NCBI GenBank assembly: GCA_947441055.1
Contig: CANETC010000004.1
Span: forward strand, 1 to 42,556
DNA: 42,556 bases
Direction of reading: 5' to 3'
DNA from: Cytophagaceae bacterium
Lineage (GTDB): Bacteria > Bacteroidota > Bacteroidia > Cytophagales > Flexibacteraceae
The position numbers were made by a program, and so were the translations under genes. This document shows positions 15,707 through 26,049 of the stretch, one piece after another; within the stretch, counting starts at the first letter, position 1; every line of letters starts with the position of its first letter. The notes beneath the pieces were generated by a model. That model made no database searches. It saw only the letters and a list, made by a program, of their open reading frames with translations, and was not told where the DNA came from.

Positions 15707-17947
15707 CTAATTCGCCACCTCCACAGAATGGTCCAAGGCATGGGCCCAAATTTGTTCCGCACTTGCTACTGGAAGATTTTCTCCCCAAAGTTCAAGATTG
15801 GCTTCCGCAAGCACTTCGCCGATCAAACTTGCATGCGCACCAAACAAGGCCAAAACCTTTTCTGGCTTGGCGGTACTCAGCACCCAGCGGTGACCGCCTT
15901 CAGCGAAAAGCCAATTAATCGGATCTTCTGCCTCATAAGAAATCTTCGCACCAAAGCCGGTTCCAAATAGCTTTTCTGCCAGGCAAACCGCAAGCCCACC
16001 TTCCGAAACATCGTGCGCCGACCGAACAAGGCCCTGCTGAATCGCCTCCAGCATCCGCTTATTCAGTTCTGAAGCTTCATCCAGATCAATACCCGGACAA
16101 TCACCATAAACGGCACCGAAGAGCATCTTCTGTAATTCACTTCCACCAAATGCCGCTTGCTCATTTCCTCCGATTAGGATAAGAGAATCACCGGCATGCT
16201 TTACCATTTGGGTTGTAATGTGGTCGGGGTTGTCAATCAATCCAACCATGCCGATGATTGGCGTTGGAAAAACGGCACCCATGCTGCTGCGTTCGTTGTA
16301 CAAACTCACATTTCCACCAATTACAGGAATATCAAAAGCCTTGCAAGCAGCCACGATGCCGTCCACAGACTTCTCAATCTGCCAGAAGATTTCCGGGTTT
16401 TCAGGACTACCAAAATTAAGGCCGTCAGTTACCCCAATGGGTTGTGCACCAGAAGCGATTATGTTTCGGCTGGCTTCCGCCATGCACAAGGCACCACCTT
16501 TTTCTGGATTGAGATACACATACCGTGAATTGCAATCCACCGTCATGGCAAGTGCCTTTTGGGTTCCGCGGATGCGCAGGATTGCCGCATCACTTTTTTC
16601 GGGACCCGCCACCGTATTGGTTTGCACCATGTAATCATATTGCTGAAACACCCTCCTTTTGCTGGCAATGCTCGAAGCGGCCAAAAGGTCTTTCAAAATA
16701 TCCATCCAGTTGTTCTGGTATTTCTGCTCTGCCTGTTCCTTGATTTCAGCACTTACAGAAGCGGCCCTTTTCATGCCTTCCTGAAAGTAAACTGGCTCTG
16801 CAGAATTTCTGTAGTAAACGGGTGCTTCTTCTGTGAGGGCTTGTACGGGCATTTCTGCTTCCGTAACACCCTTGTGCTTTACCCGAAGAATGGGTTCTGA
16901 AATCACCGTTCCAACATTCACGGCATACAAATCCCACTTTTTAAAGATATCCGCAACTTCAGCTTCATAGCCTTTTTCCACCACCAGCAACATCCGTTCC
17001 TGAGATTCGCTGAGCATCATTTCATAAGCGCTCATGTTCTTTTCACGCTGTGGCACAAGGTCCAGATTGAGTTCAATACCAACACCGCCTTTTGCCGCCA
17101 TTTCGGCCGAAGAGCAACTCAAACCCGCAGCACCCATATCCTGAATGCCGATAATTTTAGGGTGCTGAATGGCTTCCAGACAGGCCTCAATCAGGAGTTT
17201 TTCCATAAATGGATCACCTACCTGAACCGAAGGGCGTTTGCTTTCGCTTTCCTCGCTGAGGTTTTCAGAGGCAAAAGTAGCACCATGAATTCCATCACGA
17301 CCAGTAGAGGATCCAACATACAGAACGCTGTTGCCAATGCCACCTGCGACGCCCTTTTGCAAATCTTCGTGCTTAAGCAGGCCCACGCACATGGCATTTA
17401 CCAAAGGATTGCCGTTATAGCAATCATCAAAATAGATTTCTCCGCCAACAGTTGGCACACCCACACTATTGCCATAGGCTGAAATTCCTTTTACAACCTT
17501 TTCAAATAGATAGCGGTTTCTCTCATTGCTTAATTCTCCAAAACGAAGGGAATTGAGACAGGCTACAGGCCGAGCACCCATAGAAAATACATCGCGGATA
17601 ATTCCACCCACACCCGTAGCCGCGCCCTGAAATGGCTCAACAGCCGAAGGATGGTTGTGACTTTCAATCTTAAAAACCACTGCAAGACCATCGCCAATGT
17701 CGATAACCCCAGCGCCTTCGCCAGGACCCTGCAACACTTTCGGGCTTTTGGTTGGAAACTTCCTGAGCTGAGGCTTGGTATTTTTATAGCTGCAATGTTC
17801 GCTCCACATTACGGAGAAAATACCCAGCTCGGTATAATTGGGAAGCCGGCCACCAAGGTGTTCGGTAATTTTTTCAAATTCACCATCGCTTACACCCATG
17901 CGGCTGTAAATCTTCTGGTCTTTTATTTGTTGAGGATTGGGATACAA
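15707..17947 (-). CDS. purL: Phosphoribosylformylglycinamidine synthase, small-type subunit PurL
   Basis: 746 aa; '[15 protein letters not shown]', '[32 protein letters not shown]', '[14 protein letters not shown]', '[15 protein letters not shown]'; flanked by purQ and purS. Confidence 0.97.
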   Translation of the reverse strand: MYPNPQQIKDQKIYSRMGVSDGEFEKITEHLGGRLPNYTELGIFSVMWSEHCSYKNTKPQLRKFPTKSPKVLQGPGEGAGVIDIGDGLAVVFKIESHNHPSAVEPFQGAATGVGGIIRDVFSMGARPVACLNSLRFGELSNERNRYLFEKVVKGISAYGNSVGVPTVGGEIYFDDCYNGNPLVNAMCVGLLKHEDLQKGVAGGIGNSVLYVGSSTGRDGIHGATFASENLSEESESKRPSVQVGDPFMEKLLIEACLEAIQHPKIIGIQDMGAAGLSCSSAEMAAKGGVGIELNLDLVPQREKNMSAYEMMLSESQERMLLVVEKGYEAEVADIFKKWDLYAVNVGTVISEPILRVKHKGVTEAEMPVQALTEEAPVYYRNSAEPVYFQEGMKRAASVSAEIKEQAEQKYQNNWMDILKDLLAASSIASKRRVFQQYDYMVQTNTVAGPEKSDAAILRIRGTQKALAMTVDCNSRYVYLNPEKGGALCMAEASRNIIASGAQPIGVTDGLNFGSPENPEIFWQIEKSVDGIVAACKAFDIPVIGGNVSLYNERSSMGAVFPTPIIGMVGLIDNPDHITTQMVKHAGDSLILIGGNEQAAFGGSELQKMLFGAVYGDCPGIDLDEASELNKRMLEAIQQGLVRSAHDVSEGGLAVCLAEKLFGTGFGAKISYEAEDPINWLFAEGGHRWVLSTAKPEKVLALFGAHASLIGEVLAEANLELWGENLPVASAEQIWAHALDHSVEVAN

Positions 17948-17951
17948 AATA

Positions 17952-18626
17952 TTAAGCCGTTTTGTGTTGACAAAAATTCAATATAGAATGAAAAAGAGGC
18001 AGGCCGTCTGTTCCTCCAAGAAGGCTTTCTACAACCCGCTCCGGATGGGGCATCATTCCCAAAACATTGCCTTTTGAATTGCAGATACCCGCAATGTTCA
18101 TGAAAGAACCATTGGGATTATTCTCGTACTCGAACAGAATTTGACCATTCGATTTCAGGCGGGCATATGTTTCAGCATCGCAGTAATAATTGCCCTCACC
18201 ATGCGCAATGGGAATTTCAAGGACCTGATTTTCAGAATACGCCGAAGTAAACATGCTGTGGTTGTTTGCCACACGAAGTTTTTCGGGGCGACAAATGAAG
18301 GACAGGCCCTCGTTTCGTAGGAGTGCTCCTTCCAACAGACCTGCTTCCAGTAAAATCTGAAAGCCATTGCAGACACCAATCACAGGTTTTCCGCTTTCAG
18401 CGAATTCCTGCAACGCTTTCATCACAGGAGAAAACCGGGCAATGGCACCGCAACGGAGATAATCACCATAGGAAAAGCCACCCGGCACGGCTACTACATC
18501 AAATCCTTCCAGGGAAGATTCTGAATGAAACACATACTGACATTCCACCTTCGGCATCAACTGCCAGGCACCCAGCATATCCTGGTCACAATTAGAACCG
18601 GGAAAAACCAATACAGCTACTTTCAT
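17952..18626 (-). CDS. purQ: Phosphoribosylformylglycinamidine synthase glutaminase subunit
   Basis: 224 aa; '[13 protein letters not shown]', '[19 protein letters not shown]', '[11 protein letters not shown]', '[11 protein letters not shown]'. Confidence 0.97.
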   Translation of the reverse strand: MKVAVLVFPGSNCDQDMLGAWQLMPKVECQYVFHSESSLEGFDVVAVPGGFSYGDYLRCGAIARFSPVMKALQEFAESGKPVIGVCNGFQILLEAGLLEGALLRNEGLSFICRPEKLRVANNHSMFTSAYSENQVLEIPIAHGEGNYYCDAETYARLKSNGQILFEYENNPNGSFMNIAGICNSKGNVLGMMPHPERVVESLLGGTDGLPLFHSILNFCQHKTA

Positions 18627-18629
18627 TTC

Positions 18630-18875
18630 TTATGCCGCATTTTCTATTGTAAAATCAACATCTTCAATCACTTCGTTTACAAGCAATTTTTGACACATAG
18701 ATTTTATCCGGCTTTCGATATCGTCCACATTGTCGGTAAACAATTGGAAGTATTTTCCAACCCGAACAGTCTGCACTTCATTAAAACCAAGTTGATGAAG
18801 GGCGTTGGTAACTGCTTTTCCCTGTGGGTCGAGGATGTTCTCCTTCAAATAGACATGAACCTTTATCTTGTACAT
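18630..18875 (-). CDS. purS: Phosphoribosylformylglycinamidine synthase subunit PurS
   Basis: 81 aa; 'VHVYLKENILDPQGKAVTNALHQLGFNEVQTVRVGKYFQL'. Confidence 0.94.
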   Translation of the reverse strand: MYKIKVHVYLKENILDPQGKAVTNALHQLGFNEVQTVRVGKYFQLFTDNVDDIESRIKSMCQKLLVNEVIEDVDFTIENAA

Positions 18876-18880
18876 TTTTA

Positions 18881-19600
18881 TTAAGCTTCGTTTTTCAGAA
18901 TTCCAACTCTAACTGCCAATGAATGATAGGTTTCTGCCAAAGGAGCAAGGTCCCGGCGAAACACATCTTTGTCTAATTTCTGGCCTGTTTTTGCGTCCCA
19001 GATGCGGCAAGTATCAGGAGAAATTTCGTCTGCCAAAAGTATGTTGCCCTCTGTTGTTTTTCCGAATTCCAATTTGAAATCGATCAAATCGAGACCATGC
19101 CCAAGGAAAAAATCCTGTAACAACGTATTGACAAGCAAGGCTTTTTCCTTAATCTGTTTTAGTTCATCAGGGCTTGCAAGATTAAGCGCAAAAATATGGT
19201 CGTCGTTCAGCATGGGATCGCCGAGTTCATCATTTTTGTAACAAAGCTCGATGATCGGAAATGGCATTGGAAAACCTTCTTCCTTTCCGATGCGTTTGGC
19301 CAGGGTGCCGGCGGCCTTGTTGCGTACAATCACCTCAAGTGGAATAATGCTGACCTTTTTCGCCAGATGTTCTGTTTCAGAAATTTTTCCTTCAAAATGG
19401 TTTTCAATTCCTTTTTCCGATAGCAATCCGAAAAAGAAGGAAGTAAAAAGATTGTTCAGTTTTCCCTTTCCTTCGATGCTGTCTTTTTTCACCCCGTTAA
19501 AAGCCGTGGCGCTGTCCTTGTATTCCACCCGAATAATTCCAGGCTTATCTGTGCTGTAAATTTTCTTGGCTTTTCCTTCGTATAGCATTTCGTTTTGCAT
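18881..19600 (-). CDS. purC: SAICAR synthetase
   Basis: 239 aa; 'LYEGKAKKIYSTD', 'PLEVIVRNKAAGTLAKRIGKEEG', 'DFKLEFGK', 'LADEISPDTCRIWD'. Confidence 0.97.
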   Translation of the reverse strand: MQNEMLYEGKAKKIYSTDKPGIIRVEYKDSATAFNGVKKDSIEGKGKLNNLFTSFFFGLLSEKGIENHFEGKISETEHLAKKVSIIPLEVIVRNKAAGTLAKRIGKEEGFPMPFPIIELCYKNDELGDPMLNDDHIFALNLASPDELKQIKEKALLVNTLLQDFFLGHGLDLIDFKLEFGKTTEGNILLADEISPDTCRIWDAKTGQKLDKDVFRRDLAPLAETYHSLAVRVGILKNEA

Positions 19601-19603
19601 GAT

Positions 19604-20713
19604 TCAGAGAATTGTTTTTGCGCTTTCAAGACATTGGTTTAGTTCCTTTTCCAGAACATTGATGTGCCCCATTTTTCGGCCTTGTCGGGCCTCCTTTTTT
19701 CCATAAAGGTGCAGCTTGTGTTTGCCTATTTTTTCGCGGTCGAGTTTTTCCATATCCTCGCCGAGAACATTCAGCATCACACAAGGAGAAACAAGACTTA
19801 CATCGCCCAATGGCAGATTGCAGATGGCGCGGATGTGCTGTTCAAACTGAGAAGTAAGGCAGGCATCGAGAGAAAAATGCCCACTGTTGTGCGGTCGCGG
19901 GGCGAGTTCATTAACCCTGATTTCTTCGCCTTTGAGAAAAAGTTCGATGGCCAAAGTACCTTGAAGATTCAGTCCATCAGCAAGCTGAAGGGCGATTTCT
20001 TCGGCCTTCTTTCGGGTACTTTCCGGAATTCGGGCAGGCACAATACTTTGGAATAAAATTTGATTTCGGTGAATGTTTTCAGCAATGGAAAATACCTTGC
20101 TTTCTCCACGGGCACTGCGGCAAACAATGGCCGAAAGTTCCATGTCAAAATCAAATGCCTTTTCGGCTACATAGGCCCGGTCGGGGTTATAATGTTGTTG
20201 GCTGAAAATACTCAGGTCTTCTGGTCCAGACAACACAAATTGCCCCTTTCCGTCATAACCTCCGCGGGCTGTTTTGAGGAAGGTTTTATGGGGATTTTGA
20301 GCAAAAAAGTTTGAAAAAACATCCAATTCTTCCTTGGTGCGGATGGTGTGATAATCAGCGGTTTCGAGTCCAAGACTGCGGATTGCTTCTTTTTCTATAA
20401 TGCGGTCCTGGGTGATTTCAAGCAAACGGCTGCTTTGGGGAAGTTTTGATTCAAGGATTCGCGCCGAACTTAAAGGAACATTTTCAAATTCGTAGGTGAT
20501 TACATCACATGCCTGGAGAAGTTCGAGACAAGCAACTTCATCATTATATGGCGATTTCAGGAGCCTGTCAGCAACTTCGGCACAAGGACAATTTTCCTCT
20601 GGATCCAGCACAATAATTTGAAAACCCATGGCTCTGGCGGCCAGTGCCATCATCCTCCCCAATTGTCCGCCGCCCAAAATTCCGATTGTCTGGATGGCAA
20701 AATTTTGGTTCAT
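19604..20713 (-). CDS. purK: 5-(carboxyamino)imidazole ribonucleotide synthase
   Basis: 369 aa; 'IGILGGGQLGRMMALAARAMGF', 'ITYEFENVP', 'KTARGGYDGKGQ', 'ELAPRPHNSGHFSLDA'. Confidence 0.96.
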   Translation of the reverse strand: MNQNFAIQTIGILGGGQLGRMMALAARAMGFQIIVLDPEENCPCAEVADRLLKSPYNDEVACLELLQACDVITYEFENVPLSSARILESKLPQSSRLLEITQDRIIEKEAIRSLGLETADYHTIRTKEELDVFSNFFAQNPHKTFLKTARGGYDGKGQFVLSGPEDLSIFSQQHYNPDRAYVAEKAFDFDMELSAIVCRSARGESKVFSIAENIHRNQILFQSIVPARIPESTRKKAEEIALQLADGLNLQGTLAIELFLKGEEIRVNELAPRPHNSGHFSLDACLTSQFEQHIRAICNLPLGDVSLVSPCVMLNVLGEDMEKLDREKIGKHKLHLYGKKEARQGRKMGHINVLEKELNQCLESAKTIL

Positions 20714-21308
20714 GGCATTAATTGGGTTTAAGGTTGTGGTTGATTTTTATAGGAGATTGACAAAAAAATCCTGCCAACGAAACCTGTTTTTCCCTCACAC
20801 AAGAAAGGACTCGAAAATCCCGAAGAAACTGATTTGGTTTCCTTTATGCCAGCATTAAAAAAACTTCGGGAACAATGCTCCGGAGGGTAGCTCATGGACC
20901 CCAAAAGTAGGAAGTACGCGGATATTTGAAGCGAAACCAAAGGAAGTCTTAACATAGAATTAACATTGCCCAAAAGAAAAGTAGGGAATCTAAAAAAAAC
21001 CAATGAACAACATGGTTTTTCTTTTGTCGAAAACCGCAATACGAATGCAATAAACCACTGGATAATTGAATCATACAATTGGATAATTAGGTTTGGTTTC
21101 ACATTCTTATTCAAAGACCTTTCATTCACCAAAGCAACAGGAAAGCAAAGAAGGAAGATGGTATTCCAACCTAAGCCCTCCTGAAACTTGTGGCCTGGCA
21201 GACTTTTGGCTGAGTGTTTGTCAGAAAGAATGAAGGTTTCAGCCGATCAGTACTATTAAAAACTAAACTAGAGGATTTCCTTCATTCTGAAATTCTACCG
21301 ATTTCCCA

Positions 21309-21338
21309 GGCCGTTCTTCTTGAATCAGAAGAACGGCC
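21309..21338. repeat. Inverted repeat GGCCGTTCTTCT-TGAATC-AGAAGAACGGCC
   Basis: Perfect 12-bp arms, 6-bp loop. Confidence 0.9.
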
Positions 21339-21349
21339 AAATGGGGAAA
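21323..21349 (+). repeat. 27-bp direct repeat AATCAGAAGAACGGCCAAATGGGGAAA, copy 1 (copy 2 at 21551-21577)
   Basis: Exact 27-bp match between 21323-21349 and 21551-21577. Confidence 0.92.
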
Positions 21350-21605
21350 ACCAAGATTGTTTTCACGTTTTCTTGATCGCTTTAAACACTTTTTCGTTTG
21401 AAAAAGTGTAATAACCAGCATTTATTCCTTTGAAAAAGTGTGCTTTTCAAATGGCCTAGTTCATTTTACAATAAAGAAAAGCGGCACAAGAAGCTCCTAG
21501 CTGCAGATAATGAAAGGAACTAATAATGAAAAAAGTATAGCTCATCTTACAATCAGAAGAACGGCCAAATGGGGAAACCAAATCCGATTTTTTTAGATTT
21601 GGACC

Positions 21606-22184
21606 ATGCATTACTGTGAGGCCGTTTTAAAAATGCCAGCGGATAGTCCGCATATTCATTATCACCTAAAAGAATACGGATTCCCCATTTACGATGACAA
21701 TGAACTGTTCGGTCGGCTTTTGCTGGAAATTAATCAAGCGGGACTTAGCTGGACCACAATCCTGAAAAAGCAGAACAGCTTTAGAAAAGCCTACTCAAAT
21801 TTTAACATCATCGAAGTAGCAGGCTACGGGGAAAATGACTTCGAGAGGCTAATGGGCAATCCGGGAATCATTCGGAATAAACTCAAAATAGAAGCAGCAA
21901 TTTACAATGCGGGCGTTATCTTGAAACTTCAGGCCGATTCAGGATCCTTTTTAAAATGGCTCGAAAGCCGTCAAGGAAAAAACAAAGAAGAATGGATAAA
22001 ACTATTCAGAAAATCCTTCCGGTTTACGGGAGGTGAAATTGTAAATGAATTTCTGATGAGCATCGGTTTTTTGCCTGGTGCCCACCTTCCAGAATGTCCG
22101 GTGTATGAAGCGTGTAAACGAAAAGGCGCTGTTCACTTCAATCATCAGATTAGGCCGCCTGACCCATCTGATGCAAATGCCTGA
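21606..22184 (+). CDS. tag: DNA-3-methyladenine glycosylase I
   Basis: 192 aa; 'YHLKEYGFPIYDDNELFGRLLLEINQAGLSWTTILKKQNSFRKAYSNFN', 'NPGIIRNKLKIEAAIYNAG'. Confidence 0.87.
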   Translation: MHYCEAVLKMPADSPHIHYHLKEYGFPIYDDNELFGRLLLEINQAGLSWTTILKKQNSFRKAYSNFNIIEVAGYGENDFERLMGNPGIIRNKLKIEAAIYNAGVILKLQADSGSFLKWLESRQGKNKEEWIKLFRKSFRFTGGEIVNEFLMSIGFLPGAHLPECPVYEACKRKGAVHFNHQIRPPDPSDANA

Positions 22185-23226
22185 AGTGTGAATAAAGAGC
22201 CTGGCGGAAAGATTTGAACTCCACAAAAGGAATATTGTATTCCCTGCATGTTTCGCATATAATCTTGTGAATTGCCGGATAGTGCACATGGCTGATGCGC
22301 GGGAAAAGGTGATGCACCATTTGGAAGTTCAATCCACCCAACAACCATCCAAGAATTTTGCTTCTGGTACTAAAATTCACCGTTGTGCGAATCTGGTGAA
22401 CCGACCATTCAGTCTCAATGTCATAGGAATCTTCTCCCGACTTTACCGGAAAATCTGCTCCTTCTACAATGTGGGCCAATTGAAAAACAATTGCAAGTGT
22501 AATTCCACAACTCAAAGAAAGTAGTATATACCCCCCAATTGCCTGAAGAGGTCCAACCAATAGGCATGGCAGGCCAATGAATATGGCCGTATGACTTATT
22601 TTTGTAATCCAGAAAATAAAATGGTCTTTTCTGCTGAGCTTTTGCATTTCTGTTTCTTCAGCAATTTTACCAGTGAAATACTTTTTGAAATCGCGGTAAT
22701 AGATCCAGAAAATGTACGTGAGGCTGTAAAGTGCAAGGGCGTAATATGCTTGAAAACGATGTAAAGGAAGGTAATTCTGCTCACCGTGAACCCTAAGGAA
22801 AGGCTTAAGATCAATGTCATCATCTACACCTTCAATGTTGGTATAAGTGTGGTGATTCACAACATGTTTTTGGTGCCAGAATAAGGAAATGCCTCCCAGA
22901 AAATTCAGAGAATGTGCCATGATGGAATTCACCTTACTATTGCCTGAATAACAAAAATGTGAGCCATCGTGCATCACATTAAAGCCAATAAGTGCAAAAA
23001 TGATTCCTTGAGAAAAATATAGTGCAAAAAGGGGCCAAAAGCCGGAAAGAAGTCCGGAAATCTGAAGGACGAAATTTGCTACAAGTAAAAACCCAAGAAT
23101 GCCGGTTTTCCAATAAAGCTCAGTGTTTCCGTATGGGGAAATTTTATTTTCAGCGAAATACTGGTTCACATTTTTCCGGAGTACCGATAAAAAATTGACG
23201 CCGGATTTCTCAAAATGAATGGTCAT
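22150..23226 (-). CDS. Membrane fatty acid desaturase (acyl-CoA desaturase-like)
   Basis: 358 aa; histidine boxes 'HDGSH', 'HQKHVVNHHTYTN' and 'QMVHHLFPRISH'; several TM segments. Confidence 0.93.
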   Translation of the reverse strand: MTIHFEKSGVNFLSVLRKNVNQYFAENKISPYGNTELYWKTGILGFLLVANFVLQISGLLSGFWPLFALYFSQGIIFALIGFNVMHDGSHFCYSGNSKVNSIMAHSLNFLGGISLFWHQKHVVNHHTYTNIEGVDDDIDLKPFLRVHGEQNYLPLHRFQAYYALALYSLTYIFWIYYRDFKKYFTGKIAEETEMQKLSRKDHFIFWITKISHTAIFIGLPCLLVGPLQAIGGYILLSLSCGITLAIVFQLAHIVEGADFPVKSGEDSYDIETEWSVHQIRTTVNFSTRSKILGWLLGGLNFQMVHHLFPRISHVHYPAIHKIICETCREYNIPFVEFKSFRQALYSHFRHLHQMGQAA

Positions 23227-23363
23227 CAGAATAAAAATTAATTGGAGTTTGGTGCAATAAAGCCCATGGATTTTTAATTACAAGGCCACTACAAAGGGCT
23301 TAAAAAGCTCGTAAATCTAACCTTTTTCAAAGTTTTACACAAAAGAAACTGAAAACGATTTGC

Positions 23364-24485
23364 CTACGACATGATATCGCACAGTTTTTCCCCGATTTCA
23401 CTGCCTATGGCAACCCCCATTCCATTCATCCTGACACCCAGTACAAGACCATTTCCAAGGCTTTGAAGAATCGGTACTTTTTCCTCTCCAAAAGCCATGA
23501 TGCCAGCCCAGCGATGTTCTATCGAAAAGTGTGTCTCAGGTGGTAAAATCATGTTTTTTAAGTGCGTTTCGAGTGCGTTTTGGATGGCAGGATTTAGCTC
23601 AATTTCCAGGGTGGTTTCTTCTTCAAAAGCCAGATTACGGCCACCACCAAAAAGCACACGCTCACCCACATTCCGAAAATAATAATAGCCTTCATCGAAA
23701 TGGAAAATTCCCATAAGCTTCAAACCCGGAATCGGAGCCGTGATCAAAACCTGACCTCTACCCGGCTTTATATCCAAACCAGGAAAAAGGCTTTCTGTGA
23801 ATGCATTGGTACAAACTGCAACCCGCTCAGAGTTAAACTCTAGTTCATTTCCTTCTAATGCCGTTCGCCATTTACCATTGATCAATTCCGGCTTGAGGGC
23901 TTTGGCGCCTGTTAGAATTTCCACACCAAGCGAACGGGCACAGGCGATTAGATTTTTCATCATAAGTCCTGTGTGAATCTGACCTTCCACGCGGTTGCCA
24001 ATAAAATCGCGAATGCGTTCTCTCTGAAATCCAAAACCCGCCAATGCTGAATTATCATGCACAAACACCTCCTGACCAAATATTGGGTGTAAAAGCGTAT
24101 TGAGGTAGGGAATGGCCGTGGTATCAAAATCCTCCGATTGCAAAATCAATTCACCACCACCAAATTCCTCATAACCAATCGCATTGTCACCAAGTCGATT
24201 TCTCAAAAGCCGCAAACCTTTCGCCCGCATTTCCACCATTTCAAGCGCACGACTTTCACCGATTTGGTTGATATCATGAAGAATTTCAGCGGCAGATCCA
24301 TAACAGGCAAATCCTGCATTCCGGGTGCTGGCGCCACTGGGGAAAACCCCACTTTCAAGAATCAAAACCGAACTTTTGGGATGGCGCTCTTTCCAGCTGC
24401 AAGCTGTAGATAAGCCCACAATCCCACCCCCGATAATGAGCAAGTCATAATCCAAAAAACTTTCCTTTTCCCAGAAACTAAGCAT
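23364..24485 (-). CDS. FAD-dependent oxidoreductase (DAO/glycine oxidase family)
   Basis: 373 aa; dinucleotide motif 'DLLIIGGGIVGLSTACSWKERHP', 'GASTRNAGFACYGSAAEIL', C-terminal 'VLGVRMNGMGVAIGSEIGEKL'. Confidence 0.88.
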   Translation of the reverse strand: MLSFWEKESFLDYDLLIIGGGIVGLSTACSWKERHPKSSVLILESGVFPSGASTRNAGFACYGSAAEILHDINQIGESRALEMVEMRAKGLRLLRNRLGDNAIGYEEFGGGELILQSEDFDTTAIPYLNTLLHPIFGQEVFVHDNSALAGFGFQRERIRDFIGNRVEGQIHTGLMMKNLIACARSLGVEILTGAKALKPELINGKWRTALEGNELEFNSERVAVCTNAFTESLFPGLDIKPGRGQVLITAPIPGLKLMGIFHFDEGYYYFRNVGERVLFGGGRNLAFEEETTLEIELNPAIQNALETHLKNMILPPETHFSIEHRWAGIMAFGEEKVPILQSLGNGLVLGVRMNGMGVAIGSEIGEKLCDIMS

Positions 24486-24560
24486 GCCTGCAAGGTGTCA
24501 CTTGGCAAGAGACTACGCAAGACCCCATGGAAGAAGAATCCTTTTTCCTATTATTGAACC

Positions 24561-25751
24561 ATGATTTCCACCATCAAAAATCTTGCTGCCCAGATAAGCC
24601 CAAAAGTGCGCAACTGGCGCCAGCACCTGCATGCCAATCCGGAACTTTCATTCCTGGAAAATGAAACATCTGCGTTTGTTGCGAAAAACCTCGGCGAAAT
24701 GGGAATACAATTTCAATCAGGTATTGCTGGTACGGGCGTTGTGGGCCTGATTGAAGGCAAAAATCCCGGCTCAAGGGTGCTGGCACTTCGGGCTGATATG
24801 GATGCACTGCCCATTCTGGAAGAAAACGAGGTTGCCTACAAATCCACCAAACCGGGCGTAATGCACGCCTGCGGACACGATGCGCACACAGCCAGTCTAC
24901 TGGGCGCTTCCTGGATTCTGAACCAAATCAAAGACCAGTTTGAAGGTAGCATTAAACTAATATTTCAACCTGGAGAAGAGAAAATTCCGGGTGGGGCTTC
25001 GCTGCTGATCAAGGAAGGTGTTTTACAAAACCCGAGTCCGGCATCGATTATCGGGCAACATGTAATGCCCGGACTTGCGGTTGGAAAAGTTGGCTTCAGA
25101 GAAGGATTATACATGGCCAGTGCGGATGAAATTTACCTGACGATTCACGGAAAAGGCGGGCACGGAGCCATACCAAATGCCTCGATTGATGTAGTTGCCA
25201 TTATGGCCCAGGTAATTACCGGACTTCAGCAAGTGGTAAGTCGTGGAGCCAGTCCAACCATTCCGTCGGTTCTTTCATTTGGCAGGGTGATAGCCAATGG
25301 GGTAACAAATGTGCTGCCAAATTCTGTTTACCTTGAAGGGACATTCCGCACCATGGACGAAGCCTGGAGAGAAAAAGCCCATGAAAAAATCCGGCAGATT
25401 ACAGAAGGCATTTGTGCTGCTTTTGGCGCAAGAGCAGAATTGGAAATTCGTCGTGGATATCCGTTTTTGTTGAATGATGTGAACCTCACAAGGAAAACGA
25501 AAGCCAGCGCCATTGCCTACATGGGAGAAGAAAATGTGGTAAATCTCGACATGTGGATGGCTGCCGAAGACTTTGCTTATTACAGTCAGGCAATGCCAGG
25601 TTGCTTTTATCGGCTTGGAACCCGAAACGAAGAAAGGGGAATTGTCTCTGGCGTACATACACCCACATTCGACATAGATGAGGACGCCCTCGAAACGGGT
25701 TGTGGACTAATGGCCTGGCTGGCTTTGTCCGAGCTTGAATCGGGGAAATAG
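24561..25751 (+). CDS. M20 family metallopeptidase/amidohydrolase
   Basis: 396 aa; 'WRQHLHANPELSFLENETSAFV', 'RADMDALPILEENEVAYKSTKPGVMHACGHDAHTASLLGA', 'GKGGHGAIPN', 'AAEDFAYYSQAMPG'. Confidence 0.94.
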   Translation: MISTIKNLAAQISPKVRNWRQHLHANPELSFLENETSAFVAKNLGEMGIQFQSGIAGTGVVGLIEGKNPGSRVLALRADMDALPILEENEVAYKSTKPGVMHACGHDAHTASLLGASWILNQIKDQFEGSIKLIFQPGEEKIPGGASLLIKEGVLQNPSPASIIGQHVMPGLAVGKVGFREGLYMASADEIYLTIHGKGGHGAIPNASIDVVAIMAQVITGLQQVVSRGASPTIPSVLSFGRVIANGVTNVLPNSVYLEGTFRTMDEAWREKAHEKIRQITEGICAAFGARAELEIRRGYPFLLNDVNLTRKTKASAIAYMGEENVVNLDMWMAAEDFAYYSQAMPGCFYRLGTRNEERGIVSGVHTPTFDIDEDALETGCGLMAWLALSELESGK

Positions 25752-25832
25752 ATGGAGCCACACACCATACCCAGAATGGAAACTTTCTGGACTTAAATGA
25801 ATTTTAATTTGAAATGTTTTGGTTTCTCGCAT

Positions 25833-25927
25833 GAAGGATAGGAGCGGTTTGTGGCGCCTTTGCGCCACGGAAGTGAAGCGAACCCGCGGATAGCCTGGTG
25901 ACCGGACATCAGGACGGGCACATGCCC
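25833..25927 (+). ncRNA. Structured intergenic element (copy B), related to that at 15543-15672
   Basis: GAAGGATAGGAGCGGTTTGTGGCGCCTTTGCGCCACGGAAGTGAAGCGAACCCGCGGATAGCCTGGTGACCGGACATCAGGACGGGCACATGCCC; hairpin GTGGCGC-CTTT-GCGCCAC at 25851-25868. Confidence 0.55.
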
Positions 25928-26049
25928 AAAAACATTTGGTGAAAAACACAGGAGAATGGCTATACATCTCCCGTTGCCCAATCGGATATATGCCGTAAAT
26001 TCGCAGTCTTGTGCCCGGTTGAAAAAACCACCGGAATATCAGGAGGGAA

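Noticed and set aside
20728-21132. 134-aa minus-strand ORF upstream of purK
   Set aside because: Low-complexity, no domain or signal recognised, lies in a repeat-bearing intergenic block. The adjacent 21214-21411 ORF was rejected for the same reason.
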